A stretch of DNA of 64,000 nucleotides from Rhizobium etli_C (GTDB lineage: Bacteria > Pseudomonadota > Alphaproteobacteria > Rhizobiales > Rhizobiaceae): assembly GCF_014198605.1 (NCBI RefSeq), contig NZ_JACIHU010000011.1; one strand, written 5' to 3'. The position numbers and the translations under genes are program-made. The notes below the pieces were generated by a model. It had not been told where the DNA came from. It made no database searches and was given only the letters and a program-made list of their open reading frames with translations. Below are positions 1-7,978 of this stretch, in pieces (position 1 is the stretch's first letter; each line of letters begins with the position of its first letter).

Positions 1-617
1 GGCTCGAGCACGTCGATATCGACGGTCACCTTGTTTGGAAGCAGAGCCCCCCTCCAACGCCGCGGCCTGAAAGCGCTGACCGGTGTCATGGCGAGCAGCG
101 GCGCCTCGAGCGGCAGGATCGGACCATGGGCGGAAAGATTGTAGGCCGTCGATCCGGCTGGGGTGGCCACCATCAGCCCGTCGCAGATCAGCTCCTCCAG
201 GCGCACGTGCCCGTCGACCACGACCCTGAGATTGGCGGCCTGATAAGACTGGCGGAACAGATAGACCTCATTGATGGCAAGGGCCGTTGAATTGGTGCCG
301 TCGGCATTGGCCGTCGTCATCTTCAGCGGCCGGAAGGCGTTTTCGACGGCGACGCAGATGCGTTCCTGAAGCCGATCCGTGCTGTAATCGTTCATCAGGA
401 AACCGACCGAGCCGCGATTCATCCCGTAGACCAGCTTGCCGGAGTTCATGGTGCTGTGCAGCGTCTGCAGCATGAACCCGTCGCCGCCGAGCGCGACGAT
501 AACGTCCGCCTTGTCCTGCGGCACGTCGCCATAGATGCGAATCAGCTCTTCGCGCGCGGCGAGCGCCTCCATCGTCGGCGAGGCGATAAACGAAAGCGTC
601 TGAAATGAACGGCCCAT
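1..617 (-). CDS. nadK: NAD kinase (partial, 3' end outside window)
   Basis: Phosphorylates NAD to NADP in the cytosol. About 205 residues are visible from the ATG at 617, reading MGRSFQTLSF; the C-terminus lies beyond the left edge. The family signature GGDG is near residues 44-47 within VIVALGGDGF, followed by NRGSVGFL and by TPAGSTAYNLSAHGP, the conserved nucleotide-binding segments of ATP-NAD kinases. An AAAGGG stretch lies about 9 bases upstream of the start. The gene is divergent from the tRNA-Thr gene. Assignment is secure from the motifs; only the end of the protein is unseen. Confidence 0.93.
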   Translation of the reverse strand, partial: MGRSFQTLSFIASPTMEALAAREELIRIYGDVPQDKADVIVALGGDGFMLQTLHSTMNSGKLVYGMNRGSVGFLMNDYSTDRLQERICVAVENAFRPLKMTTANADGTNSTALAINEVYLFRQSYQAANLRVVVDGHVRLEELICDGLMVATPAGSTAYNLSAHGPILPLEAPLLAMTPVSAFRPRRWRGALLPNKVTVDIDVLE

Positions 618-772
618 GCAATGCCCTTTGTGAAGCTGCTCTAGCTAAAGGATAAAAGGCCGTTGCGACAAGGCCGTTTTGCACGTCCCGGCGTTTTGCC
701 GCCAAGCGGACCGTCCACGGGGATCGGATTTTCCTTTACAGGATCGCAAAATCTGTTAGTTGGGCAGCTATT

Positions 773-848
<76 letters not shown>

Positions 849-959
849 TCCCTATTCTCCGATCCGCTGTCCCTCGATGAACCCTGGCTGAAGGACTGCT
901 TCAGCGGCAGTTCAGCCGCTCCGGGACATTGTCTCCTCATCATCAATGAGGAAGCAGCC

Positions 960-1292
960 ATGAAGCTCGCACACATTATTCTCACCGCCACCATTGCCGC
1001 AGGTGCGGCTTTTGCCTCCGTCGCACCTGCTTCCGCCATGCCGGTTGAACGGCACGGGATGACGGCGCAGGGTGATATCGTCCAAATTCGCGACAGCTGG
1101 CGAGGCGATCGTTGGCGTGATGACGGTGACTGGCGTGGCGACCGTGGCTGGCGCGATCGGCGCGATTGGCGCCGCTCCGACTGGCGCGATGATGACCGCC
1201 GCTGGCGGCGGTGGCGTGCCGAGCGGTGGCAGGAACGCCGCGAGTGGCGCCATCGCGATCGCGATGTCCCCTTCTTGCTTTATCGCGGCTGA
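960..1292 (+). CDS. Exported Arg/Trp/Asp-rich hypothetical protein
   Basis: A 110-residue protein preceded by GAGGAAG at about 6 bases. Residues 1-26 form a clear signal peptide (MKLAHIILTA start, hydrophobic core, cleavage probably after APASA). The mature part from about residue 45 is built almost entirely of Arg, Trp and Asp in irregular units such as DWRGDRGW and RRWRRW, so it is highly charged and probably disordered or surface-binding. It resembles in style the small secreted RW-rich proteins common in rhizobia; no enzymatic motif is visible. Function unknown. Confidence 0.75.
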   Translation: MKLAHIILTATIAAGAAFASVAPASAMPVERHGMTAQGDIVQIRDSWRGDRWRDDGDWRGDRGWRDRRDWRRSDWRDDDRRWRRWRAERWQERREWRHRDRDVPFLLYRG

Positions 1293-1322
1293 GCGCAGTT
1301 GCGAATCGCCCGGGCCGTCAGC

Positions 1323-1460
1323 TCAATGAGGGCCTGGTTCGTTGACGCTTGCCTCGATCCTGTCGCTTTTGCCGGTCTGGCCGGCGCCGGAGGGCGACAG
1401 GATTGCGATGCTGAGAACGGAGGCGACCATGAAGGCGACGACGGCGATCATTATGCGCAT
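1323..1460 (-). CDS. Small single-span membrane protein (45 aa)
   Basis: The minus-strand frame reads MRIMIAVVAFMVASVLSIAI at its start and ends EPGPH. One hydrophobic helix covers roughly residues 3-22, with a short polar C-terminus. Only a weak purine-rich stretch (GAGGA) precedes the ATG. It lies just downstream, in the same direction, of another small single-span protein at 1524-1682, and the two could form one transcript. No family is recognised. The transmembrane composition supports coding, but a protein this short cannot be proven from one sequence. Confidence 0.45.
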   Translation of the reverse strand: MRIMIAVVAFMVASVLSIAILSPSGAGQTGKSDRIEASVNEPGPH

Positions 1461-1523
1461 GAGCGTTCAATCCTCGTTCGGTTGGGGATTAACGCACAAT
1501 CGCCGTGCGGCGTTCCTCTCGGC

Positions 1524-1682
1524 CTATTGCACCGGTCCCGGCGTCGCGGGGCCGGGTGTCGTCGGCGACAAAGGATCGGGCTGGTGGACCGGATGCGAGG
1601 TGTCCACCCAGATGATGCTGAGAATGATTCCCACAAAGGCCGCGATGAACAGGATACCGAAAATCAGCGGTCGAATGGCCAT
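1524..1682 (-). CDS. Small single-span membrane protein with Pro-rich tail (52 aa)
   Basis: Starts MAIRPLIFGILFIAAFVGII: a hydrophobic segment over residues 4-25, then a polar tail rich in Pro and Thr ending GPATPGPVQ. AAGGAG lies 11 bases upstream of the ATG at 1682. An in-frame extension to 1760 exists but lacks a better ribosome site and is more basic, so the shorter form is preferred. With the 45-residue protein just downstream it makes a pair of small membrane proteins. Function unknown. Confidence 0.55.
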   Translation of the reverse strand: MAIRPLIFGILFIAAFVGIILSIIWVDTSHPVHQPDPLSPTTPGPATPGPVQ

Positions 1683-1996
1683 GACGGGGATCACTCCTTC
1701 TTGCTTGTGACCGGTCGCTACGATCGATCGCCGCCCGATCATAATGCTCCAGAAGGTCATTCCAAGGCAAAAGTGGATTTCTCCTGTCTAATGCATGTCG
1801 CCCGGACGTGTGCAGCGGTTCCGGGATAACGACATGCAAAAGACAGAGAGCTAACGCCGCGCCGCGGCGCACGAGTGAAAGCGGTTTGCCGCCTTCTTCC
1901 CTGGACTTGCCGAAATTGCCGTTCACGCGCATGTGGAAGCCAAGCGACGCACCGTCAGGCTGATCAGCGTCAGACTGCCGCGGCTCGTGGGCCAGC

Positions 1997-2887
1997 CTAT
2001 GCCTTTAAGTAAAGCCGCGCCGCGTAAAGCGCGATCGCCGCCGCATTCGAAACGTTCAGCGATTTGATCGCGCCCGGCATGTCGAGACGGGCAAGCGCGG
2101 TCACGGTCTCGCGTGTTTTCTGCCGGAGCCCCTTGCCCTCCGAGCCGAGCACCAGCGCCACCTTGTCGCCCGAAAACGTGCCTTCGAGCGGCGCCGGCCC
2201 TTCCGAATCGAGGCCGATGGTGGAGAAACCGAGCTTGTGCAATTCCCCGAGCGCATCGGCGAGATTGGTGATCTGTATATAAGGGATCAGTTCCAGCGCG
2301 CCGGAGGCGGATTTGGCGAGCACGCCCGACTCGGTCGGGCTATGTCTCTGGGTGGTGATCACCGCCCCGGCATTGAAGGCGACCGCCGAGCGCATGATCG
2401 CGCCGACATTGTGCGGATCGGTCACCTGGTCGAGGACGAGCAGGAGAGGGCTGTCCTTCAGCGCTTCGAGCCGGCGCACCGGCAGCGGCCGTGTCTCCAG
2501 CATGACCCCCTGATGGATCGCCTCCGGGCCGAGCACCTTGTCGATCTCGTGCGGCGAGACGATCTCGAAGGCAATGCCGAGCGTCTCGATGTCGATTTCG
2601 AGCCGCGCGAGCGCGTTCTGCGTCACGGAGAGTTTGATCTTCTTGCGCTCGGGATTGTCGAGCGCCGCGCGTACCGTATGCAGGCCGTAGAGATAAACTT
2701 GGTCGGGCGCCAGCGCCGGCGGCTTCCAATCCTCGGCCCCGCGCTTACGCTTCTGCGGCTGAGGTGTCGGGATCTCGCCGCGTTCGCGCTTGGCGTCGCG
2801 GTGCGCACGCCTGAGATTGGCGTAATGCGTATCCTTGGCGGATGGGTCTGCTGCGGCCTTGCCGCCGGATTTCTTGTCTTTGCTCAT
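1997..2887 (-). CDS. rlmB: 23S rRNA 2'-O-ribose methyltransferase, TrmH/SpoU family
   Basis: A 296-residue SPOUT-class methyltransferase, most like RlmB, which methylates the 2'-OH of G2251 (E. coli numbering) in the 23S peptidyl-transferase P-loop. Residues 1-60 are a Lys/Arg-rich extension. The substrate-binding domain starts at LYGLHTVRAAL (about 66). The catalytic knot carries the family motifs DPHNVGAIMRSA (about 156-167), LGSEGKGLR (about 247-255) and SLNVSNAAAIALY near the C-terminus. It faces away from the tRNA-Tyr promoter. Exact target nucleotide is by homology only. Confidence 0.88.
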   Translation of the reverse strand: MSKDKKSGGKAAADPSAKDTHYANLRRAHRDAKRERGEIPTPQPQKRKRGAEDWKPPALAPDQVYLYGLHTVRAALDNPERKKIKLSVTQNALARLEIDIETLGIAFEIVSPHEIDKVLGPEAIHQGVMLETRPLPVRRLEALKDSPLLLVLDQVTDPHNVGAIMRSAVAFNAGAVITTQRHSPTESGVLAKSASGALELIPYIQITNLADALGELHKLGFSTIGLDSEGPAPLEGTFSGDKVALVLGSEGKGLRQKTRETVTALARLDMPGAIKSLNVSNAAAIALYAARLYLKA

Positions 2888-2989
2888 GCGGCTTTATAGC
2901 TATGGCGTTGGCTGACGCATAGGCTTTCTTTCATATGCCGGCTTTCGGCCGCGAATGAAATTTTTCGCGTTTTTTCCGTTGTCATCGTG

Positions 2990-3018
2990 TTGACAGACGG
3001 AAATGCTCCGGTCATATA
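2990..3018 (+). promoter_or_regulatory. Sigma-70 type promoter for tRNA-Tyr/tRNA-Gly/tuf
   Basis: TTGACA at 2990-2995, a 17-base spacer, and CATATA at 3013-3018. The -35 box is a perfect match and the spacing is optimal; transcription would begin near 3025, about 64 bases before tRNA-Tyr. It is among the best promoter matches noted in the window, fitting a strongly expressed tRNA-EF-Tu transcript. Confidence 0.75.
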
Positions 3019-3088
3019 CGCGGCGCAGACGACGGGCGGCAACGCTTCGAAGTTTGACGAACTTGGTCTAACGATCCGGACGAAAACT

Positions 3089-3173
3089 GGAGAGATGCCC
3101 GAGTGGTTAAAGGGGACGGACTGTAAATCCGTTGGCTCAGCCTACGTTGGTTCAAATCCAACTCTCTCCACCA
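3089..3173 (+). tRNA. tRNA-Tyr (anticodon GTA)
   Basis: An 85-base class II tRNA with encoded CCA. The acceptor GGAGAGA pairs perfectly with TCTCTCC; the anticodon GTA is at 3123-3125; the long variable arm and the T-loop GGTTCAAATCC are clear. It is followed 24 bases later by tRNA-Gly and then tuf, the same order (Tyr-Gly-tuf) as in the enterobacterial tufB transcript. Confidence 0.97.
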
Positions 3174-3197
3174 TTCGTCATCGGATCGGACCATCCC

Positions 3198-3271
3198 GCG
3201 GGTATAGCTCAATGGTAGAGCAGCAGCCTTCCAAGCTGAATACGCGGGTTCGATTCCCGCTACCCGCTCCA
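3198..3271 (+). tRNA. tRNA-Gly (anticodon TCC)
   Basis: A 74-base cloverleaf with encoded CCA. The acceptor GCGGGTA pairs with TACCCGC, the anticodon TCC is at 3230-3232, and the T-arm reads GGGTTCGATTCCC. It lies between tRNA-Tyr and tuf and is probably cotranscribed with both. Confidence 0.96.
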
Positions 3272-3607
3272 GTTTTCCCGAAGTCCGTTGATGCGACCGC
3301 TGCCGCGGCGATGCCGATGATGCTTCGGACGCCGACAATGGCGACGATCGTCTGGCAGGTGAGGGCGCTCGACGCCCAGCGTTCAGCGCTCTTCTCCTGT
3401 TTGTACAGGCAATTTTCTCTGGGATTTCAGCGATTTTTGAGGGGGCTGCGGCGAATCGCCTTGTAGGCGGCGAATTGTCTCCCATATGCGCTGTCACGCC
3501 AAGAATGGCGTCTGCAATTAAGTCTTGCGCAATTTCGCCGAAAGCCTTAAACGGCGGCACTAAACCGGTTCGCCGGGGCCACCATTTCGTTCACAGGAAG
3601 CATTCAA
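3272..3607 (+). other. Long leader between tRNA-Gly and tuf1
   Basis: A 336-base stretch without a convincing gene. It holds small inverted repeats: GGGCG/CGCCC at 3363-3377 and CCTGT/ACAGG at 3396-3409. Neither has a good U-run. It is likely an untranslated spacer where the tRNA part is cut from the tuf mRNA. AGGAAG at 3596-3601 is the tuf ribosome site. Confidence 0.4.
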
Positions 3608-4783
3608 ATGGCAAAGAGTAAGTTTGAGCGCAACAAGCCGCACGTCAACATTGGCACGATCGGCCACGTTGACCACGGCAAGACGTCTCTGACGGCAGCG
3701 ATCACGAAGTACTTCGGTGAGTTCAAGGCGTACGACCAGATCGACGCGGCTCCGGAAGAGAAGGCGCGCGGCATCACCATCTCGACGGCGCACGTCGAAT
3801 ATGAGACGCCGAACCGCCACTATGCGCACGTCGATTGCCCCGGCCATGCCGACTACGTGAAGAACATGATCACCGGTGCTGCCCAGATGGACGGCGCGAT
3901 CCTGGTGTGCTCGGCTGCTGACGGCCCGATGCCGCAGACGCGCGAACACATCCTGCTGGCCCGCCAGGTCGGCGTTCCGGCGATCGTGGTGTTCCTGAAC
4001 AAGGTCGACCAGGTTGACGACGCCGAACTGCTCGAACTCGTTGAGCTCGAAGTTCGCGAACTGCTGTCGTCCTACGACTTCCCGGGCGACGACATCCCGG
4101 TTGTCAAGGGTTCGGCGCTTGCCGCTCTTGAAGATAGCGACAAGAAGATCGGCGAAGATGCGATCCGCGAGCTGATGGCAGCGGTCGACTCCTACATCCC
4201 GACGCCTGAGCGTCCGATCGACCAGCCGTTCCTGATGCCGATCGAAGACGTGTTCTCGATCTCCGGCCGCGGCACTGTGGTGACCGGCCGCGTCGAGCGT
4301 GGCATTGTCAAGGTTGGCGAAGAAGTCGAGATCGTCGGCATCCGTCCGACCTCGAAGACGACGGTGACCGGCGTTGAAATGTTCCGCAAGCTGCTCGACC
4401 AGGGCCAGGCTGGCGACAACATCGGCGCACTGGTTCGCGGTGTGAACCGTGACGGCGTCGAGCGTGGCCAGATCCTGTGCAAGCCGGGTTCGGTCAAGCC
4501 GCACAAGAAGTTCATGGCTGAAGCCTACATCCTGACGAAGGAAGAGGGCGGCCGTCATACGCCGTTCTTCACCAACTACCGTCCGCAGTTCTACTTCCGC
4601 ACGACCGACGTGACCGGCATCGTCACGCTGCCGGAAGGCACGGAAATGGTGATGCCGGGCGACAACGTCACGGTTGCCGTCGAGCTGATCGTTCCGATCG
4701 CGATGGAAGAAAAGCTGCGCTTCGCCATCCGCGAAGGCGGCCGCACCGTCGGCGCCGGTATCGTTGCCTCGATCGTCGAGTAA
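3608..4783 (+). CDS. tuf: Elongation factor Tu, copy 1
   Basis: A 391-residue GTPase that delivers aminoacyl-tRNA to the ribosomal A site. The GTP-binding motifs are all present: GHVDHGKTS (residues 19-27), DCPGH (76-80) and NKVD (131-134). Domains 2 and 3 follow to the normal C-terminus. It is almost identical to the second copy at 22856-24031; the only residue difference I find is Ser195 here against Ala195 there. It is probably expressed from the tRNA-Tyr promoter and ends at a strong terminator 30 bases downstream. Codon use is strongly biased, as expected for one of the most abundant proteins. Confidence 0.99.
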   Translation: MAKSKFERNKPHVNIGTIGHVDHGKTSLTAAITKYFGEFKAYDQIDAAPEEKARGITISTAHVEYETPNRHYAHVDCPGHADYVKNMITGAAQMDGAILVCSAADGPMPQTREHILLARQVGVPAIVVFLNKVDQVDDAELLELVELEVRELLSSYDFPGDDIPVVKGSALAALEDSDKKIGEDAIRELMAAVDSYIPTPERPIDQPFLMPIEDVFSISGRGTVVTGRVERGIVKVGEEVEIVGIRPTSKTTVTGVEMFRKLLDQGQAGDNIGALVRGVNRDGVERGQILCKPGSVKPHKKFMAEAYILTKEEGGRHTPFFTNYRPQFYFRTTDVTGIVTLPEGTEMVMPGDNVTVAVELIVPIAMEEKLRFAIREGGRTVGAGIVASIVE

Positions 4784-4812
4784 TCCTGGGATTACCTGCA
4801 ATTCAGGAAAAA

Positions 4813-4838
4813 CCCCGCTGGCGACAGCGGGGTTTTTT
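4813..4838 (+). terminator. Rho-independent terminator of tuf1
   Basis: CCCCGCTG pairs perfectly with CAGCGGGG around a GCGA tetraloop (GNRA type), followed by six T and preceded by an A-run. It is a textbook intrinsic terminator 30 bases after the tuf stop. Confidence 0.95.
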
Positions 4839-4988
4839 CGTTTTGATGCCTGATCGACGGATTAACAGGTGTTGTAAAAATATCGTTAAACAGGGCCGTC
4901 ACAGTATTTTGTTCATCTCACGTTCAGAAACCGGTTTGTGATTGGCTCATTTTAGTTCAGACTCCTCCGTGTAGAGAGGAGAGTTCGC

Positions 4989-5123
4989 ATGATTCCAAAG
5001 GCCACATTTGTTGCGACGATATTCGCAATGTATGTTTTCACGATGTTTTTCATCGCTGCGATCCCGCAAGAGGTTGTTCAATCGGCCGGCGTGCAGATCG
5101 ACGAGGTCAGCGTCGTCAAGTGA
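4989..5123 (+). CDS. Small membrane peptide (44 aa)
   Basis: Reads MIPKATFVATIFAMYVFTMF at its start, with one hydrophobic helix over about residues 5-25 and an acidic tail ending DEVSVVK. A good ribosome site (GAGGAGAG) lies 5-12 bases upstream. It sits alone after the tuf1 terminator. No known family is recognised; the ribosome site and membrane-span composition support it being real. Confidence 0.55.
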   Translation: MIPKATFVATIFAMYVFTMFFIAAIPQEVVQSAGVQIDEVSVVK

Positions 5124-5284
5124 CGGCCTGCAAATCATCGCCGGATTCGGCGCTGATTGGAAATGAATGATCAGGCGCCGGACAAGGCGGCCTGATGAGG
5201 CGGGGGTGAGCCCTCGCAGGACGCTCGCTTGCTCTTCGCGCGGAAGCGTCTAACTATGCCTCCGAATGACGCGGAGGATATTCC

Positions 5285-6178
5285 ATGAAGAAACGAATCT
5301 TGTTCACAGGCGGTTCGGGCAAGGCGGGTCGCCATGCCGTGCCATGGCTCGTCAACTCAGGTTACGAGGTCCACAACCTCGATCTCGTGCCGCTGGACAG
5401 CCCCGGCGTCACCAATCTCATCGCCGACATCACCGATAGCGGTCAGGTCTTCAACGCGCTCTCCATGCATCGCGATTTTCCCGATCTCGACGCGGGCAGG
5501 GGCGTCCAGCCCTTCGATGCCGTCGTGCACTTCGCCGCCATCCCGCGCATCCTGATCAAGCCCGACAACGAGACCTTCCGCATCAACACGATGGGCACCT
5601 ACAATGTCATCGAGGCGGCGGTGAAGCTCGGCATCCGGAAGATCATCGTCGCATCGAGCGAGACGACCTACGGCGTTTGTTTTGCCGAGGGGCATCGTGA
5701 TTTCCACCAGTTCCCGCTGGAGGAGGATTACGACGTCAATCCGATGGATTCTTACGGCCTTTCGAAGGTGGTCAACGAAAAGACGGCGCGCGCCTTTGCC
5801 GAGCGTTCGGGCTTCGACATCTATGCGCTGCGCATTGGCAACGTCATCGAGCCGCACGAATATGAGAGGTTTCCCACCTATTTCGCCCATCCCGAAATGC
5901 GCAAGCGCATCGCCTGGAGTTATATCGACGCCCGCGACCTCGGTCAGATCTGCCATCTCTGCATCGAGAAGGACGCTCTCGGCTACCAGGTGTTCAACGC
6001 CGCCAATGACACGGTCTCGGCCAACACGCCGTCGAAAGAGCTTGCGAAGCGATTCTTCCCGAATGTGCCCTTCACCCGCGAGATCGGCGAATATGAGGGC
6101 CTGCTTTCCAACCGCAAGATTCGCGAAGTGCTGGGCTTCAGGGAAGAGCACGACTGGCGGAAATATGTGAAGGTCTGA
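5285..6178 (+). CDS. NAD-dependent epimerase/dehydratase family protein
   Basis: A 297-residue extended short-chain dehydrogenase of the sugar nucleotide epimerase type. The Rossmann motif TGGSGKAG is at residues 8-15; VHFAAIP marks the cofactor loop; SSETTYG supplies the serine/threonine and YGLSK the catalytic Tyr-xxx-Lys. GGAGG lies 6-10 bases before the ATG. Substrate cannot be assigned: it could act on a nucleotide sugar or a uronic acid. It is a single-gene unit inserted between tuf1 and the tRNA-Trp/secE group. Confidence 0.85.
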   Translation: MKKRILFTGGSGKAGRHAVPWLVNSGYEVHNLDLVPLDSPGVTNLIADITDSGQVFNALSMHRDFPDLDAGRGVQPFDAVVHFAAIPRILIKPDNETFRINTMGTYNVIEAAVKLGIRKIIVASSETTYGVCFAEGHRDFHQFPLEEDYDVNPMDSYGLSKVVNEKTARAFAERSGFDIYALRIGNVIEPHEYERFPTYFAHPEMRKRIAWSYIDARDLGQICHLCIEKDALGYQVFNAANDTVSANTPSKELAKRFFPNVPFTREIGEYEGLLSNRKIREVLGFREEHDWRKYVKV

Positions 6179-6346
6179 GCGCTTGCCGGCCAAGCGATTG
6201 AAAAGCCGGTCGCTCGCAAATGAGCAGAACGGCTTTGAAAATCGAAAAACGTGCTTGCCAATCCGCCGCCGCCGTCTTAAAGGGAGCGCCATGCATTTCG
6301 GCAGCGATTTGCGGGTCTTGGCCCGGGCGCTGAATGATAGGCATGA

Positions 6347-6422
<76 letters not shown>

Positions 6423-6515
6423 TTTTCCTTGATAGGGACAGCGCGACTGTGCTTGCAGCCGTTCCGGCCGGGGATTGATCGGTGGCAACTAATTTCGTTA
6501 AACTTCGGTTTCCCT

Positions 6516-6544
6516 CTTGTGTATTCGGAAATCGGTGTTTATTT
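6516..6544 (+). promoter_or_regulatory. Possible promoter upstream of secE
   Basis: CTTGTG at 6516-6521, a 17-base spacer and TTATTT at 6539-6544. The match is moderate; transcription could also come through from tRNA-Trp. Confidence 0.3.
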
Positions 6545-6616
6545 AGGGTTCAACAGACACGCGGTGCGTGGGGCTGATAGTTTCAGCTTTACGCGCCGTA
6601 ATTGCGTGGGCAGTCG

Positions 6617-6817
6617 ATGGCATCCAAATCCAATCCGTTTGCGTTTCTGCAGCAGGTTCGCTCCGAGACGTCCAAAGTTACATGGCCGTCGCGCCGCGAG
6701 ACGATGATCTCGACGGTTATGGTGCTTGTGATGGTGGTGTTCGCCGCGTTGTTTTTCTTTGCTGCTGACCAGCTGATCGGCTGGGTTCTGAGCTTCGTGC
6801 TCAATACCGGCAACTGA
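6617..6817 (+). CDS. secE: Preprotein translocase subunit SecE
   Basis: A 66-residue single-span SecE of the short form. The conserved amphipathic segment QQVRSETSKVTWPSRRET (residues 12-29) is followed by one transmembrane helix (about 31-60). It clamps SecY in the inner-membrane translocon. The ATG at 6617 is chosen because it gives the family-typical MASKSNPF start; an upstream in-frame TTG at 6602 is less likely. The ribosome site is weak (GGGCAG). nusG follows 17 bases later. Confidence 0.95.
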   Translation: MASKSNPFAFLQQVRSETSKVTWPSRRETMISTVMVLVMVVFAALFFFAADQLIGWVLSFVLNTGN

Positions 6818-6834
6818 TACGGGTGGAGATGAAA

Positions 6835-7365
6835 ATGGCGGCACGTTGGTACATCGTCCACGCGTATTCCAATTTTGAAAAGAAGGTGGCTGAGGACATC
6901 GAGAACAAGGCTCGCCAGAAGGGGCTTGAGCATCTGTTCGAGAAGATCCTCGTGCCGACCGAAAAGGTGGTGGAAGTGCGTCGCGGCCGCAAGGTCGACA
7001 GCGAGCGCAAGTTCTTCCCGGGTTATGTTCTCGTTCGCGCCAATCTGACGGATGAAGCCTACCATCTGATCAAGAATACGCCGAAGGTCACCGGCTTCCT
7101 CGGCTCCGACAATAAGCCCGTTCCGATTCCGGATTATGAAGCCGAGCGCATTCTCGGTCAGGTCCAGGAAGGTGTCGAGCGGCCGAAGGCCTCCATTACC
7201 TTCGAGATCGGCGAACAGGTTCGCGTTTCCGACGGGCCGTTCGCTTCGTTCAACGGCACGGTTCAGGATGTGGACGAAGAGCGTTCGCGCCTGAAGGTTG
7301 AGGTGTCGATCTTCGGCCGCGCGACGCCGGTCGAACTGGAATACGCTCAGGTCGAGAAGGTCTGA
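6835..7365 (+). CDS. nusG: Transcription termination/antitermination factor NusG
   Basis: A 176-residue NusG that binds RNA polymerase and couples it to Rho or to S10 on the ribosome. The NGN domain runs from WYIVHAYSNFEKKV to about residue 120, with PTEKVVEVRRG and KFFPGYVLV as markers. The C-terminal KOW domain follows, with GEQVRVSDGPFASFNG. Two upstream in-frame starts (6823 GTG, 6829 ATG) exist, but GGAG at 6825-6828 is correctly placed only for the ATG at 6835. Confidence 0.97.
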   Translation: MAARWYIVHAYSNFEKKVAEDIENKARQKGLEHLFEKILVPTEKVVEVRRGRKVDSERKFFPGYVLVRANLTDEAYHLIKNTPKVTGFLGSDNKPVPIPDYEAERILGQVQEGVERPKASITFEIGEQVRVSDGPFASFNGTVQDVDEERSRLKVEVSIFGRATPVELEYAQVEKV

Positions 7366-7542
7366 TTGCAAGAGATCGGAAGCTGGCCTTTGCGGCCTGT
7401 TTCCCGCGGACTTTGTCCGCATCCGCGTGGAAGGTGAGGGGTCTCAGCCGGACCCTAATGATCCGCACCACGCAACCGCAGCCGCCGGAGAGATCCGGCA
7501 TCACGGGCCGGGCGACCGGTCGTTCATGAAAGGCAGAGAGAT
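7366..7542 (+). other. nusG-rplK spacer with a small hairpin
   Basis: A 177-base gap. GCGGAC at 7406-7411 pairs with GTCCGC at 7415-7420 around TTT. No clear promoter box was found. It may hold the leader of the L11 operon, which in E. coli is the translational control site for L1, but I cannot model that structure here. Confidence 0.3.
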
Positions 7543-7974
7543 ATGGCTAAGAAAGTTGCAGGCCAGCTCAAGCTTCAGGTCAAGGCAGGATCGGCAAACC
7601 CGTCCCCGCCGATTGGTCCGGCGCTTGGTCAGCGTGGCATTAACATCATGGAATTCTGCAAGGCGTTCAATGCCGCCACGCAGGAAATGGAAAAGGGTAT
7701 GCCGATTCCGGTCGTCATCACCTATTACCAGGACAAGTCCTTCACCTTCGCGATGAAGCAGCCGCCGGTCAGCTACTGGCTGAAGAAGGAAGCGAAGATC
7801 ACGTCCGGTTCCAAGACCCCGGGCAAGGGCGCAAAGGCTGGTACCCTCACCAAGGCTCAGATCAAGACGATCGCCGAAGCCAAGATGAAGGACCTGAATG
7901 CAGCGGATATCGAAGGCGCAATGGCGATGATCGAGGGCTCTGCCCGCGCCATGGGCCTGGAAGTGGTGGGTTAA
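7543..7974 (+). CDS. rplK: 50S ribosomal protein L11
   Basis: A 143-residue protein of the GTPase-associated centre; it binds 23S rRNA around nucleotide 1067 (E. coli) and is needed for factor binding and stringent sensing. Recognised by KLQVKAGSANPSPPIGPALG at residues 9-28 and by FTFAMKQPPVSYWLKK. The length is standard. GGCAGAGAG precedes the start. rplA follows 4 bases after the stop, as in most bacteria. Confidence 0.98.
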   Translation: MAKKVAGQLKLQVKAGSANPSPPIGPALGQRGINIMEFCKAFNAATQEMEKGMPIPVVITYYQDKSFTFAMKQPPVSYWLKKEAKITSGSKTPGKGAKAGTLTKAQIKTIAEAKMKDLNAADIEGAMAMIEGSARAMGLEVVG

Positions 7975-7978
7975 GATC

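Noticed and set aside
1080..1265. Repeated GGCGCGAT/TGGCG units looking like a DNA repeat array
   Set aside because: They are codons of the Arg/Trp/Asp-rich exported protein, irregular in spacing; not a CRISPR or tandem repeat.
1342..1710. Plus-strand 122-codon frame
   Set aside because: It opposes the two small minus-strand membrane proteins, has no ribosome site and no coherent composition.
3012..3560. Minus-strand frame over tRNA-Tyr and tRNA-Gly
   Set aside because: It runs antisense through two certain tRNA genes; protein hits to such frames are known annotation artefacts.
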